Positions 51,841-61,590 are shown, numbered from the stretch's first letter. The stretch is DNA of 64,000 bases from Streptomyces broussonetiae (GCF_009796285.1 NZ_CP047020.1:2294001-2358000); one strand, 5' to 3'. Notes: generated from the letters alone by a model not told the origin. Numbers and translations are program-made.

Positions 51841-52824
51841 CTACCGCACGCCGTACGCCGCCAAGGCCTCCGTCGCCGCCGTGCGGGCGCTCGCGGCCAG
51901 CTCCGGCGGGGAGACGATCCGGCCGTCGGCACCGAGGCGCAGTGCCAGGCGGCGCAGCGAGGCCGGGTCGGGGGTGCGCAGAGTGATACGCAGCCCGCCG
52001 TCGGGAAGCTCATCGGCGCTGTCGTGCGGGTAGTACTCGGCGACCCAGCGGCCGCCGGGACCGACCTCGACGACGACCTCCGGGTCCTCGGCGGCCGGCT
52101 GCACCAGGGCCTCGGAGAGGTCGCGCAGCTCCATCTCGGGCGGCGCGGAGGGCTCGTCCAGGACCCGGATCTCGGCGACCCGGTCGAGCCGGAAGGTGCG
52201 CCGCGCCTCGGAGCGGCGGCACCAGGCCTCGACATAGGTGTGTCCGACGCTGACGAGGCGGATGGGGTCGATCTCGCGCTCGGTGACCTCGTCGCGGGCC
52301 GGGGAGTAGTAGCGGATCCACAGCCGGCGGCGCTCGGAGATCGCCCGGTCGACGTCGGCGAAGACACCGCCCTCGGACTCGAAGGTCACCGACAGCCGGG
52401 CGCTGGCGCCGGCGGCCTCGCCCGCCGCGGTCTCCACCTTGGCGGTGGCCCGCAGCAGCGCCTGCCGGTCGCTCTCACGCAGGCCGGGCAGGGTGGCGAC
52501 CGCGCGGGCGGCGACCAGCAGGGCGGTGGCCTCGTCGGCGGCGAGCCGGAGCGGCTCGGCGGCCTCCTCACCGAGCGCGGCCGGGTTGTGCCACCAGATG
52601 CGCTCGCCGTCGGTGTCGATGTCCAGAAGGTCGCCGCCGCGGAAGCTGGTGCCGCACATGGGCAGCAGATCGAGGTCGGCGACCAGCTCGTCCTCGGTGA
52701 TGCCGAAGGCCCGGGCGACGTCCGCGATCCGCGCGCCGGGGCGCTCTCTCAGGTAGGTGACGAGGGAGAGCATCCGCCGGGTCTGGTCGATGGCGTTCAC
52801 GGGCCTGACCGGTTTGCCTGCCAT
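51841..52824 (-). CDS. pafC: WYL-domain transcriptional regulator PafC
   Basis: A 327-residue regulator with an N-terminal winged HTH (about 12-60, MLSLVTYLRERPGARIADV) and a central WYL domain (IRYYSPARDEVTEREIDPIR, AWCRRSEARRTFRLDRVAEI) plus WCX region. With PafB it forms a DNA-binding pair that activates DNA-damage genes in mycobacteria independently of LexA. ATG at 52824 has GGGGAG seven bases upstream. It lies 14 bases after pafB in one operon and close to the Pup-proteasome genes. Confidence 0.93.
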   Translation of the reverse strand: MAGKPVRPVNAIDQTRRMLSLVTYLRERPGARIADVARAFGITEDELVADLDLLPMCGTSFRGGDLLDIDTDGERIWWHNPAALGEEAAEPLRLAADEATALLVAARAVATLPGLRESDRQALLRATAKVETAAGEAAGASARLSVTFESEGGVFADVDRAISERRRLWIRYYSPARDEVTEREIDPIRLVSVGHTYVEAWCRRSEARRTFRLDRVAEIRVLDEPSAPPEMELRDLSEALVQPAAEDPEVVVEVGPGGRWVAEYYPHDSADELPDGGLRITLRTPDPASLRRLALRLGADGRIVSPPELAASARTAATEALAAYGVR

Positions 52825-52838
52825 GGTTGCGCTCCCCT

Positions 52839-53816
52839 TCAGCCCTTGGCCACGGCACGCAGCCGGTCCACCACGTCCGCGCGCAGCTCGGCCGGCTCCA
52901 GGACCACCACGTCCGGCCCGAACTCGACCAGCCAGGCATCCAGCCCGTGCCCGTACGGAATCTCCAACTCGTCCCAGCCGTCGCCGAGTTCCCGGACCTT
53001 GGTGGCCTTCGCCCGCAGGGGGTAACCGGAGCCGGTGCGCAGCCGGATCAGCGCCGAGCGGTCGGCGATCTCGCCCGCCCAGCTCGCCACGGTCTCGCGC
53101 ACGGTGACGACGTCGGGCACAGGCGCGGTGAAGCCCGTGCCGCGCGAGCGGACCCTGCCGGTGATCCTCGAGAGCCGGAAGACGCGCTCGGCGCCCCGGT
53201 CGCGGTCGAAACCGGCCAGGTACCAGTGCCCGCGCCAGCACTCCAGCGCCCAGGGCTCCACATGCCGGGGCTCGGGGCGCGCGGCGGAGGCCTTGCGGTA
53301 CTCGAAGAGCACCGGGCGGCGGTCGCGGCAGGCCAGCATCAGCGGCTCGAAGGCGGTCTCGTGCACGGGGATGCGGGGTTCGAGCGCGCCGTGTACCTCG
53401 TACGGGTCGACGTCCTCGGGCAGACCCGCGGCGCGCAGCTTCTGCAGGGCGCCGCTGGCGGCACCGGCGAGCCGGGCCTGCTGCCACACCTTGGCGGCCA
53501 GGCCGAGGGCCGCGGCCTCCTCGGCGTCCAGGGTGATCGGGGGCAGGCGGTTGCTGTCGCGGCGGGCGAGGTAGCCGACCTCGCCGTCGAGGTTCTCCAC
53601 CGTGTCGATGACCAGACCCAGCTCGCGCAGGTCGTCCTTGTCCCGCTCGAACATGCGGTTGAAGGAGTCGTCCGAGCCGGCGGCGCCACTTTCCGGCCTG
53701 ACGGCCTCGACGTATGCCTCGATCGAATCACGCAGCTCACGCTTGCTCAGCGGCCGCCGCGCCCCGAGCAGGCACAGCGCGAGGTTCATCAGCCGCTCGG
53801 CCTTGGCAATGGCCAT
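52839..53816 (-). CDS. pafB: WYL-domain transcriptional regulator PafB
   Basis: A 325-residue partner of PafC with the same layout: HTH at the start (KAERLMNLALCLLGARRPLS), WYL core (LFEYRKASAARPEPRHVEPW, WYLAGFDRDRGAERVFRLSR) and a C-terminal WCX domain (LEIPYGHGLDAWLVEFGPDV). ATG at 53816 starts the conserved MAIAKAERL; the frame is open to 53921. It begins the pafB-pafC operon. Confidence 0.93.
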   Translation of the reverse strand: MAIAKAERLMNLALCLLGARRPLSKRELRDSIEAYVEAVRPESGAAGSDDSFNRMFERDKDDLRELGLVIDTVENLDGEVGYLARRDSNRLPPITLDAEEAAALGLAAKVWQQARLAGAASGALQKLRAAGLPEDVDPYEVHGALEPRIPVHETAFEPLMLACRDRRPVLFEYRKASAARPEPRHVEPWALECWRGHWYLAGFDRDRGAERVFRLSRITGRVRSRGTGFTAPVPDVVTVRETVASWAGEIADRSALIRLRTGSGYPLRAKATKVRELGDGWDELEIPYGHGLDAWLVEFGPDVVVLEPAELRADVVDRLRAVAKG

Positions 53817-53890
53817 CGACGCCCTTCGCCTCCCCTTTTCATGCTTCCGACCGATGACCGTACCGCTCCTCGGGGCGGTGGCAAAAGCGA

Positions 53891-53918
53891 GGGCCCATGC
53901 CCGGACAGGCATGGGCCC
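53891..53918 (-). terminator. Terminator after first FKBP gene
   Basis: A perfect 11-bp stem GGGCCCATGCC / GGCATGGGCCC with a six-base loop, 18 bases after the FKBP stop. Strong insulation before pafB. Confidence 0.8.
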
Positions 53919-53935
53919 CAAGCGATCGGATCCGA

Positions 53936-54307
53936 TCAGACGCCGAGGAGGTCGACCACGAAGATCAGGGTCGAACCCGCCGGGATGAGCGGGGTCGGGC
54001 TCTGGTCGCCGTAGGCGAGGTGGGCGGGGATGGTCAGCTGGCGGCGGCCACCGACCTTCATGCCCTGCACGCCCCGGTCCCAGCCCTGGATGACCCGGCC
54101 GGCGCCGAGCGGGAAACGGAACGGAGCGTTGCGGTTCCAGCTGGCGTCGAACTCCTCACCCGTCTCGAAGGTGACGCCCACGTAGTGCACGGTGACGGTC
54201 TGGCCGGCCTGCGCGACCTCGCCCTCGCCCTCCCAGATGTCCTTGATCTCAAGGTCCTTCGGGGGCTCGCCGCCCGGGAAGTCGATCTCGGGCTTGTCGA
54301 TGCTCAC
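53936..54307 (-). CDS. FKBP-type peptidyl-prolyl isomerase (cytosolic)
   Basis: A 123-residue single-domain FKBP with no signal: VTVHYVGVTFETGEEFDASW, GAGRVIQGWDRGVQGMKVGG and LIFVVDLLGV contain the aromatic pocket residues. It catalyses prolyl cis-trans isomerisation during protein folding. GTG at 54307 has AGGAGC upstream. It follows a larger secreted tandem FKBP gene on the same strand, so the pair gives one cytosolic and one exported isomerase. Confidence 0.93.
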   Translation of the reverse strand: MSIDKPEIDFPGGEPPKDLEIKDIWEGEGEVAQAGQTVTVHYVGVTFETGEEFDASWNRNAPFRFPLGAGRVIQGWDRGVQGMKVGGRRQLTIPAHLAYGDQSPTPLIPAGSTLIFVVDLLGV

Positions 54308-54392
54308 GTCAAAAGCTCCTGCTTGTGTACGACACGAATCACGGACAGTCTTTCACCTCGGCACCCGGCCCGCCCGCCGCGGGCACCGGCGG

Positions 54393-55403
54393 CTACATCG
54401 CCGCGAGGATGTCCACCGTGAACACGAGGGTGGACCCCTTCTTGATGACACCGCCGGTCGGCGGGTTGTTGCCGTAGCCCAGCTCCGGCGGGACGACGAT
54501 CAGCACCCGGCTGCCGACCTTCTTGCCGGTCAGGCCCTGGGCCAGGCCCTTGACCACCTGCTGCATCTGCTCGAGGGAGATCTGGCTGAGCCGGCCCGAG
54601 CCGTACGTCCGCTGGAAGGTCTTGCCGCCGTCCCAGACCAGGCCCTGGAACTGGCACAGGACCGTCTGGTCGGCCTTGACCTCGGCGCCGTCGCCCTCCA
54701 GGACGTAGTTCGCGACGAGCTTCTTCGGCGGGTCCGTCCTCGGCACGGTGACCTTGGGGACATCGCCGTCGGTGTTGGTGGCCACCTTCGGCAGGGCCGC
54801 GTCGGTCTGCGGGACCTGCTTGCCCTTGGCGGAACTCTTGGAGTTGAAGGAGTCGATCAGGTCGATGACGAACACCAGCGTGTCGGTGCCCTTGATGCCC
54901 GCCTGCGCATTGCCCGTCTTGCCGTAGCCCCAGGTGGGCGGCACGGCGATCTCGATACGGCTGCCGGTCTTCTTGCCTGTGAGCGCGAAGAACCAGCCGT
55001 CGATGATGCCGCCCCGGCCGAGCTGCATCACCAGCGGGCTGTGCCGGTCGTAGGAGTTGTCGAAGACCTTGCCCGTGTCCCAGATCTGGCCCAGGTAGTT
55101 CGCCTGGATGAAGTCGTTCTCGGCGACCGTGCGGCCACTGCCCGCGATCGCCGTCCTGACCGCCAGGTCCTTCGACGGCTCGCCCGTGCCCTTGGCCACG
55201 GTCGGCTTCTCGCCGAACCGCGTGCCCGCCGTGATCGCCGGCAGGGGCCCTGTCACGATCTTCGGCGGAGGAGCCATGGACACCGACGGGGACGGGGACG
55301 GCGAGGCGCCGGCCTTGCTGGAGGCGGACTTGTTGTCACCGCACGCGGAGAGGGTGACCAGTCCCGCGGGTACGGCGGCGAGGAGGAGGGAGCGTCGGCG
55401 CAC
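54393..55403 (-). CDS. Exported tandem-FKBP lipoprotein
   Basis: A 336-residue lipoprotein: RRRSLLLAAVPAGLVTLSAC ends in a lipobox with C21. It may use the Tat route because of the arginine pair. After a linker come two FKBP domains (about 95-190 with IIDGWFFALTGKKTGSRIEI, and about 215-335 with VVKGLAQGLTGKKVGSRVLI). Both are divergent from classical FKBPs, and key aromatic residues are only partly conserved, so one may serve binding more than catalysis. It folds exported proteins at the outer face of the membrane. It follows pafA on the same strand. Confidence 0.9.
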   Translation of the reverse strand: MRRRSLLLAAVPAGLVTLSACGDNKSASSKAGASPSPSPSVSMAPPPKIVTGPLPAITAGTRFGEKPTVAKGTGEPSKDLAVRTAIAGSGRTVAENDFIQANYLGQIWDTGKVFDNSYDRHSPLVMQLGRGGIIDGWFFALTGKKTGSRIEIAVPPTWGYGKTGNAQAGIKGTDTLVFVIDLIDSFNSKSSAKGKQVPQTDAALPKVATNTDGDVPKVTVPRTDPPKKLVANYVLEGDGAEVKADQTVLCQFQGLVWDGGKTFQRTYGSGRLSQISLEQMQQVVKGLAQGLTGKKVGSRVLIVVPPELGYGNNPPTGGVIKKGSTLVFTVDILAAM

Positions 55404-55465
55404 GGAAGGGCCTCGTAATCGGTCGATCTTGTGGATGGCGTGCGCGCAACTCTACGACGCGAGAA

Positions 55466-55494
55466 GGGCGCCGTACGGGAAACGTACGACGCCC
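55466..55494 (-). terminator. Terminator after pafA
   Basis: GGGCG and CGTACG pair with CGTACG and CGCCC around a five-base loop, with one mismatch, 53 bases beyond the pafA stop. Confidence 0.7.
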
Positions 55495-55546
55495 GTGTGG
55501 CGTTCCGGTATTTCGGTCCGGAAACGCTTGACTCTCCCTCTTTTCG

Positions 55547-56908
55547 CTACATTCCGGCGATCAGCTTCTCCACCCGGTCGTCCACCGAACGGAACGGGTC
55601 CTTGCACAACACGGTGCGCTGTGCCTGGTCGTTGAGCTTGAGGTGGACCCAGTCGACCGTGAAGTCCCTGCGCTGTTCCTGCGCCCTGCGGATGAAGTCG
55701 CCGCGCAGGCGCGCCCGAGTGGTCTGCGGGGGAACCGACTTGCCCTCGAAGATCTTCAAGTCGTTGCAGATCCGGGTGGCTTGACCCTTGCGCTCCAGCA
55801 GGTAGTACAGGCCACGACGGCGGTGGATGTCGTGGTAGGCGAGGTCTATCTGCGCGACCCGGGGATGCGACATCGTCATGTTGTGCTTGGCCCGGTACCG
55901 CTCGATGAGCTTGTACTTCATGACCCAGTCGATCTCGGTGCCGATCCGGTCCAGTTCCTCGGTCTCGATCGCGTCGAGGGTGCGGCCCCACAGCTCCAGG
56001 ACCTGGGCGACCGTGCCGGTGCGGATGCCGCGGCGGTCGCAGAAGTCCACCGCCTTGTCGAAGTACTCGCGCTGCACCTCCAGCGCGGAGGCCTCACGGC
56101 CGCTGGCCAGGCGCACCTTGCGCCGGCCGGTGATGTCGTGGCTGACCTCGCGGATCGCCCGGATCGGGTTCTCCAGGGTCAGGTCGCGCATCACGGTGCC
56201 CGCCTCGATCATGCGCAGCACCAGGTCGGTGGCGCCGACCTTGAGCAGCATGGTCGTCTCGGACATGTTGGAGTCGCCGACGATCACATGCAGCCGACGG
56301 TAGCGCTCGGCGTCCGCGTGCGGTTCGTCGCGGGTGTTGATGATGGGCCTCGAGCGGGTCGTCGCCGAGGAGACGCCCTCCCAGATGTGCTCGGCGCGCT
56401 GGCTGACGCAGTACACGGCGCCGCGCGGCGTCTGGAGCACCTTGCCGGCGCCGCACAGCAGCTGCCGGGTGACCAGGAAGGGGATGAGGATGTCCGCGAG
56501 CCGGGAGAACTCCCCGTGCCGTGCCACCAGATAGTTCTCGTGGCAGCCGTAGGAGTTGCCCGCCGAGTCGGTGTTGTTCTTGAAGAGGTAGACGTCGCCT
56601 GCGATTCCCTCCTCGTGCAGGCGTCGTTCCGCGTCCACCAGGAGTCCTTCGAGAATGCGCTCGCCGGCCTTGTCGTGGGTGACCAGTTCGATCACGTTGT
56701 CACATTCGGGTGTCGCGTATTCCGGATGTGAGCCCACGTCGAGATAGAGCCGGGCGCCGTTTCGCAGAAAGACATTGCTGCTGCGGCCCCATGACACGAC
56801 ACGGCGGAAGAGGTACCGCGCCACCTCGTCAGGAGACAGGCGCCGCTGTCCCCTGAACGTGCACGTGACGCCGTACTCGTTCTCCAGCCCGAAAATGCGG
56901 CGGTCCAT
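55547..56908 (-). CDS. pafA: Pup--protein ligase PafA
   Basis: A 453-residue Pup ligase of the glutamine-synthetase-like carboxylate-amine ligase fold. [16 protein letters not shown] carries the metal-binding glutamate, [19 protein letters not shown] the substrate aspartate, and [20 protein letters not shown] and [20 protein letters not shown] are shared with Dop. It activates the C-terminal glutamate of Pup with ATP and ligates it to lysines of target proteins. ATG at 56908. It is separated from prcBA by the MFS/LacI pair. Confidence 0.97.
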   Translation of the reverse strand: MDRRIFGLENEYGVTCTFRGQRRLSPDEVARYLFRRVVSWGRSSNVFLRNGARLYLDVGSHPEYATPECDNVIELVTHDKAGERILEGLLVDAERRLHEEGIAGDVYLFKNNTDSAGNSYGCHENYLVARHGEFSRLADILIPFLVTRQLLCGAGKVLQTPRGAVYCVSQRAEHIWEGVSSATTRSRPIINTRDEPHADAERYRRLHVIVGDSNMSETTMLLKVGATDLVLRMIEAGTVMRDLTLENPIRAIREVSHDITGRRKVRLASGREASALEVQREYFDKAVDFCDRRGIRTGTVAQVLELWGRTLDAIETEELDRIGTEIDWVMKYKLIERYRAKHNMTMSHPRVAQIDLAYHDIHRRRGLYYLLERKGQATRICNDLKIFEGKSVPPQTTRARLRGDFIRRAQEQRRDFTVDWVHLKLNDQAQRTVLCKDPFRSVDDRVEKLIAGM

Positions 56909-56917
56909 GACTGAACA

Positions 56918-58177
56918 TTACGCCCGATCCTCCGAGCTGAAACGGGGTTCGACGGCACGATTTGGATCATTTTCCGGTGAAGCCGCAACGACCCCGCCCG
57001 GCGCGGGAGCTGCGAGGACCCGTCCGGTGGCGAGCAGGACCAGCAGGGACACGGCTCCGGCCGCACCGGGAACCGCGAAGCCCCACTCCGTGCCGCCGGC
57101 CTGGACCACGGGGCCCGCAAGGCCCGTTCCCACCGAGGCACCCACGGTGAACGTCGTCACAAGCCAGGAGAACGCCTCGGTGACGGTCCCGCTCGGCGCG
57201 TGCCGGTCCACGACGATGAACGCACAGGCGATACAGGGTGCGAGGAACACTCCCGCGACCACCGTGAGCAGCACCATGGGCACCGCGTCCGGCTGCAGCG
57301 TCAACGGCAGGTAACACACCGCCAGAAGCGCCACGAGGAACGTCAGTCGCCGCTCGGGCGCACCGGCCCACCGGCGGGCGCCGTAGGCGGTGCCCCCGAC
57401 GAGCGCACCGAGGCCGAGCCCGGCCATCATCCAGCCGTAGACCGCGTCACCGCCGTGCGCGTCGGCGTACGACACCGACGCCACCGTGATGGAGCCGAGC
57501 GCGATGCCGACGAACAGGAAGGCGCCGAGCAGGACGAGCAGACCGGGCGAGCGCAGGGCGCCGAGCCAGTGCGCCTCGCGCGGGGCGGAGCGCCACGCGC
57601 GCGAGGGCGGTGAGAGGACCACCGAGAGCGCGCCGAGCACGCCCAGGCCGTTGAGCACCAGCAGGGCGGCGCGTTCGTCCCACAGGGACACGCACAGGGT
57701 CACCAGCAGCGGCCCGACGGTGAACATGACCTCCTGCGCGATCGCGTCCATGGCGTAGGCGGTGTGCACCTGCTCCTCGCCGCGCACCACGGACGGCCAC
57801 AGGGCACGCAGACCGCCCTCCAGCGGCGGGGTGAACAGCCCGGCCGCGGCGACGGAGACATAGGCGAGCGGCAGCGGGTCGATGCCACAGAAGGCGAAGA
57901 CGCTCATGGACAGGGCCGCGAGGACCGCCGCGGGCAGCTGGACGCGCGGCTGGCCGCGCAGGTCCACGAGCCGGCCGAGGACCGGCTGGCCGACGGCGTT
58001 GGCGACGCCGTAGACCGCCGCGAGAGCGCCCGCGAGGCTGTAGGTGCCGCCCTGGGCCCGGACGAACAGCACCATGGCGATCGCGGCGGTCGCGTTGGGC
58101 AGCCGGCCCACCAGTGTGCCGGTGAGCAGCCGCAGCGCGTGCCGCGCCCGGAGTATCTCCAGGTATCCCGTGGCCAA
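56918..58177 (-). CDS. Major facilitator superfamily transporter
   Basis: A 419-residue MFS protein with about twelve helices; the loop GQPVLGRLVDLRGQPRVQ is the A-like motif after helix 2. Probably a drug or metabolite exporter; substrate unknown. The start is TTG at 58177, supported by GGAGGGCGGG a few bases upstream. It ends nine bases before pafA, on the same strand, so read-through into pafA is possible. It is divergent from a LacI regulator with a clear dyad between them. Confidence 0.88.
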   Translation of the reverse strand: MATGYLEILRARHALRLLTGTLVGRLPNATAAIAMVLFVRAQGGTYSLAGALAAVYGVANAVGQPVLGRLVDLRGQPRVQLPAAVLAALSMSVFAFCGIDPLPLAYVSVAAAGLFTPPLEGGLRALWPSVVRGEEQVHTAYAMDAIAQEVMFTVGPLLVTLCVSLWDERAALLVLNGLGVLGALSVVLSPPSRAWRSAPREAHWLGALRSPGLLVLLGAFLFVGIALGSITVASVSYADAHGGDAVYGWMMAGLGLGALVGGTAYGARRWAGAPERRLTFLVALLAVCYLPLTLQPDAVPMVLLTVVAGVFLAPCIACAFIVVDRHAPSGTVTEAFSWLVTTFTVGASVGTGLAGPVVQAGGTEWGFAVPGAAGAVSLLVLLATGRVLAAPAPGGVVAASPENDPNRAVEPRFSSEDRA

Positions 58178-58226
58178 TTCCCGCCCTCCAATGGCTCGCC
58201 CGGGACGTCTCGACGACCCGACGTGT

Positions 58227-58253
58227 TACGTATAACTTCTCTCCTCATACGTA
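58227..58253. promoter_or_regulatory. Inverted repeat between MFS and LacI-family genes
   Basis: TACGTAT (58227-58233) and ATACGTA (58247-58253) form perfect 7-bp arms around a 13-base A/T-rich spacer. It is centred between the divergent starts and is a good operator candidate for the LacI regulator. Confidence 0.55.
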
Positions 58254-58310
58254 CCATGTGGGCTGTTCACAGTCCAGGCGAACGATCCACAAGAGGGGAG
58301 CGGGCCCGCG

Positions 58311-59336
58311 GTGGCACGCAGCAGCACCCGCCCGACCAGCCGTGACGTCGCGCACGCGGCCGGGGTCTCGCAGGCCGCCGTCTCGCTCGTGCTCGGCGAC
58401 AAGTGGCGCGGCCGGGTCTCCGAGGCCACCGCCGAGCGCGTCCGGGAGGCCGCGCGCGACCTCGGCTACCGTCCCAACCTCGCCGCCCGCAACCTCCGCC
58501 TCGGCCGCACCCGCACGGTCCTGCTGGTCGTCCCGGCCCTGACGACGGAGTTCTTCGCCGGTGTGTACACGGGTGCCGCGCGCGTGGCGGCCGAAAACGG
58601 CTTCGGCGTCGTGCTCTATCCCTCTCCCGAGGGCATCGGCCCCGCCCGCGACCCCTTCGCCTCCGCGCAGGCCGCCCTGGACGGCGTCATCGCCTCCTCC
58701 ATGGCCGCCGACGCCCTGACCGCGATCCGCGGCGACCAGCTGCCCCTCGTCATGCTCGACAGCGACCCCGAGGGCAGCCTCGGCGCGGCCACCGTCAACC
58801 TGGACATCGCCGACGGTGTCCGCCAGGTCACCGGTCATCTGCTGGACCTCGGCCACCGCCGGGTGCTGCACCTGGCCGCCGATGTGCCGTCCTGGACCTT
58901 CGAACTGCGCGCGCGGGAGCTGGCGGCACGCATGGCTGCCGTATCCGGCACCGAGGTCCGCACCGCCCGTGCCCCGATCTCCATCGAGGGCGCCCTGGCC
59001 GCCACCGAGGCCGCGCTCACCGCACCCGGCCCCCGCCCCACCGCCGTGGTCTGCGACGACGACAAACTCGCCGCCGGCGCCTACAAGGCCCTGCGCCGCC
59101 TCGGCCTGCGCATCCCGGACGACGTCTCGGTCACCGGCGTCGACGACCTCGGCCTGGCCACCGCCCTCGACCCGGAGCTGACGACGGTACGCCTGGACGC
59201 CGAGCTGTTCGGCGAGCGCGGTATGCGGGCCCTGCTGGCCGTCCTGGAGGGCCGTACGCCCGAGGGCGGTGACATCCCGGTGGAACTGGTCGTCCGGGGC
59301 TCCACGGCGCCGCCACCGGGCCATAGGACCCGCTGA
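58311..59336 (+). CDS. LacI-family transcriptional regulator
   Basis: A 341-residue LacI regulator. The N-terminal HTH SRDVAHAAGVSQAAVSLVLG and hinge VREAARDLGYRPNLAARNLR are complete, and the periplasmic-binding-like domain ends with PVELVVRGST. The effector is probably a sugar or nucleoside. GTG at 58311. It likely controls itself and the divergent MFS gene through the dyad between them. It converges on prcA with a very strong terminator in between. Confidence 0.92.
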   Translation: MARSSTRPTSRDVAHAAGVSQAAVSLVLGDKWRGRVSEATAERVREAARDLGYRPNLAARNLRLGRTRTVLLVVPALTTEFFAGVYTGAARVAAENGFGVVLYPSPEGIGPARDPFASAQAALDGVIASSMAADALTAIRGDQLPLVMLDSDPEGSLGAATVNLDIADGVRQVTGHLLDLGHRRVLHLAADVPSWTFELRARELAARMAAVSGTEVRTARAPISIEGALAATEAALTAPGPRPTAVVCDDDKLAAGAYKALRRLGLRIPDDVSVTGVDDLGLATALDPELTTVRLDAELFGERGMRALLAVLEGRTPEGGDIPVELVVRGSTAPPPGHRTR

Positions 59337-59441
59337 CCGCGCGGGGCGCCCGCCTGCGCCGCGACCCGGATGGTGGACCCGGCGCCCGGTGCGGCCCTTG
59401 AGGGTCCGCTCTTGAGGGTCGGCTCGTGAAGGTTGTCCTGC

Positions 59442-59487
59442 GCTCGTGTGTGCCCCGGCCAGGAGACCGGCCGGGGCACACACGAGC
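59442..59487. terminator. Strong bidirectional terminator between lacI-type gene and prcA
   Basis: A perfect 19-bp stem GCTCGTGTGTGCCCCGGCC with its exact complement around an eight-base loop, in the 167-base convergent gap. It is the longest perfect stem I found here and would end transcription from both sides. Confidence 0.9.
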
Positions 59488-59503
59488 AGGAGGGGGAGGC
59501 GGA

Positions 59504-60259
59504 CTACTCCTCCTCGGACTCCTCGGGCTCCTCGGCGCTCTCCGCCTCGGTGGCCGCGCCCTGCGCCTCCAGCAGGCGGGCGAGCTGACGGCCGACAATG
59601 CGCTTGAACTTGCGCTTCTGCGGGCGCGTGCGGTCCAGCACCGCGACCTCCAGGCGCTCGGCGGGGATCTCCCGCTGGGTGCCGTTCGACTCGCGGGACA
59701 GGGCCTGCACGGCCAGCTTGAGCGCCTCGGCCAGGGTCATGCCGTCCTGGTGGCGCTGGTCCAGGTAGTTGCTGATCAGCTCCGCGTTGCCACCGACCGC
59801 GACGGAGCCGTGCTCGTCCACGATCGAGCCGTCGTGCGGCAGCCGGTAGATCTGGTCGCCCTCGGGGGTCTCCCCCACCTCCGCCACGACCAGCTCCACC
59901 TCGTACGGCTTCTCGGCCGCCGAGGAGAAGATCGTGCCCAGCGTCTGGGCGTAGACGTTGGCGAGACCGCGAGCGGTGACGTCGTCCCGGTCGTAGGTGT
60001 AGCCGCGCAGGTCGGCGTAGCGGACACCGCCGATCCGGAGGTTCTCGTACTCGTTGTACTTGCCGGCGGCCGCGAAGCCGATCCGGTCGTAGATCTCGCT
60101 GAACTTGTGCAGCGCCCGTGACGGATTCTCGCCGACGAACACGATGCCGTCGGCGTACTGGAGCACGACAAGGCTGCGACCGCGGGCGATGCCCTTGCGG
60201 GCGTACTCGGCGCGGTCGGCCATGGCCTGCTGGGGTGAGACATAGAACGGCGTCGACAC
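59504..60259 (-). CDS. prcA: Proteasome subunit alpha
   Basis: A 251-residue 20S alpha subunit. The gating N-terminus is [20 protein letters not shown] and the fold includes [20 protein letters not shown]; there is no catalytic threonine. The C-terminal 30 residues are acidic ([13 protein letters not shown]). It forms the outer rings and binds Arc. GTG at 60259 lies 64 bases after prcB, in one operon. Confidence 0.96.
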   Translation of the reverse strand: MSTPFYVSPQQAMADRAEYARKGIARGRSLVVLQYADGIVFVGENPSRALHKFSEIYDRIGFAAAGKYNEYENLRIGGVRYADLRGYTYDRDDVTARGLANVYAQTLGTIFSSAAEKPYEVELVVAEVGETPEGDQIYRLPHDGSIVDEHGSVAVGGNAELISNYLDQRHQDGMTLAEALKLAVQALSRESNGTQREIPAERLEVAVLDRTRPQKRKFKRIVGRQLARLLEAQGAATEAESAEEPEESEEE

Positions 60260-60323
60260 CGGTTATCCGTCCCTTTCTGTCATGGTCACTGGATCACCTT
60301 GATAAGAACCGGGGCCCGCTGCT

Positions 60324-61169
60324 TCAGAGCAGGGCGGCCCTGGGGCCGTCGGGCTCCACCAGACGGCGCTGGAGCACCGCACGGGACAGCTCCGAGGACT
60401 CGTCCTCGGTGAGCCGGCGGAAGCCGTCCTCGGTGATCACGGTGATGATCGGGTAGATCCGGCGGGCGACATCGGGACCACCGGTCGCCGAGTCGTCGTC
60501 TGCCGCGTCGTAGAGGGCCTGGACGACCAGCGTGGTGGCCTGCTCCTCGGCCAGGTCGTCACGGAACAGCTTCTTCATCGCACCACGCGCGAAGATCGAG
60601 CCGGAGCCCGTCGCCGCGAAGTTGTGCTCTTCGCTGCGGCCTCCCGTGACGTCGTAGGAGAAGATGCGCCCCTTCCCGCGGTCCAGGTCGTATCCGGCGA
60701 AGAGCGGGACCACGGCCAGGCCCTGCATGGCCATGCCGAGGTTGGAGCGGATCATCGTCGACAGCCGGTTCGCCTTGCCCTCCAGGGACAGCTGGGCGCC
60801 CTCGACCTTCTCGAAGTGCTCCAGCTCCAGCTGGAAGAGCTTCACCATCTCGACGGCCAGACCGGCGGTGCCGGCGATGCCGACCGCCGAGTACTCGTCC
60901 GCCGGGAAGACCTTCTCGATGTCCCGCTGGGCGATGACGTTGCCCATGGTCGCCCGGCGGTCACCGGCGAGCACCACGCCGCCCGGGAACGTCACGGCCA
61001 CGATCGTCGTGCCGTGCGGCGCCTCGAGCACGCCCTGGGTGGGCGGCAGCTGTCGGTTGCCGGGCAGCAGCTCGGGCTGGTGCTCGGAGAGGAAGTCCAT
61101 GAACGAAGAAGAGCCTGGCGTCAGGAAGGCAGCTGGTAGACGCCCGGTGCCACGAGTATTGGCTTCCAC
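60324..61169 (-). CDS. prcB: Proteasome subunit beta
   Basis: A 281-residue precursor of the catalytic beta subunit. A 53-residue propeptide ends at PHG, and the mature protein starts at T54 of [20 protein letters not shown], the nucleophile; the lysine/aspartate network follows. Autoprocessing during assembly is expected. GTG at 61169 has GGAAGG six bases upstream; the frame is open to 61232 without further support. A hairpin lies between it and pup. Confidence 0.96.
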   Translation of the reverse strand: MEANTRGTGRLPAAFLTPGSSSFMDFLSEHQPELLPGNRQLPPTQGVLEAPHGTTIVAVTFPGGVVLAGDRRATMGNVIAQRDIEKVFPADEYSAVGIAGTAGLAVEMVKLFQLELEHFEKVEGAQLSLEGKANRLSTMIRSNLGMAMQGLAVVPLFAGYDLDRGKGRIFSYDVTGGRSEEHNFAATGSGSIFARGAMKKLFRDDLAEEQATTLVVQALYDAADDDSATGGPDVARRIYPIITVITEDGFRRLTEDESSELSRAVLQRRLVEPDGPRAALL

Positions 61170-61263
61170 AAGTTTCCTTCCAAGTAAGCGATATGCCACG
61201 GACCCTACCCGGGTCCCAGTGGTGATCCACATGCCCGGCCGGAGCCGGTATCGGAAACGAAGA

Positions 61264-61298
61264 CTGCTCGCGGCCCGGACTTCTCCGGCCGCGAGCAG
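61264..61298 (-). terminator. Hairpin between pup and prcB
   Basis: A perfect 12-bp stem CTGCTCGCGGCC / GGCCGCGAGCAG with an 11-base loop, followed on the minus strand by TCTTCGTTTCC. It lies 73 bases after the pup stop and before prcB. Confidence 0.75.
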
Positions 61299-61371
61299 CT
61301 CTCCGTTGTCCGCTCATCGGCCACTCACGACTCCCCCACCCTCGAACCTGGGATTCGAAGGCAAGGACGGC

Positions 61372-61590
61372 CTACTGCCCGCCCTTTTGAACGAAGGAGC
61401 GCACGAAGTCCTCGGCGTTCTCCTCCAGGACGTCATCAATCTCGTCCAGGACGGAGTCCACGTCGTCGGACAGTTTCTCGTGACGTTCCTTGAGGTCGCC
61501 CTGCGCCTGCGCGTCCTGCGCCTGCTCCTCGACCTCCTCGGTGGAGCGTGTGGCCTTCTGCTGGCCGCCGCCGGTGTCCTTGGTTGCCAT
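61372..61590 (-). CDS. pup: Prokaryotic ubiquitin-like protein Pup
   Basis: A 72-residue, acidic, disordered protein with a helical core (STEEVEEQAQDAQAQGDLKE and DDVDSVLDEIDDVLEENAED) and the C-terminal GGQ. The terminal glutamine must be deamidated by Dop before PafA can ligate it. ATG at 61590. It lies between dop and prcB on the same strand. Confidence 0.97.
   Translation of the reverse strand: MATKDTGGGQQKATRSTEEVEEQAQDAQAQGDLKERHEKLSDDVDSVLDEIDDVLEENAEDFVRSFVQKGGQ

Noticed and set aside
61342..61358. TCGAA/TTCGA sequence just beyond pup that resembles a tRNA T-arm.
   Set aside because: No acceptor stem, anticodon arm or CCA-compatible end can be built around it.
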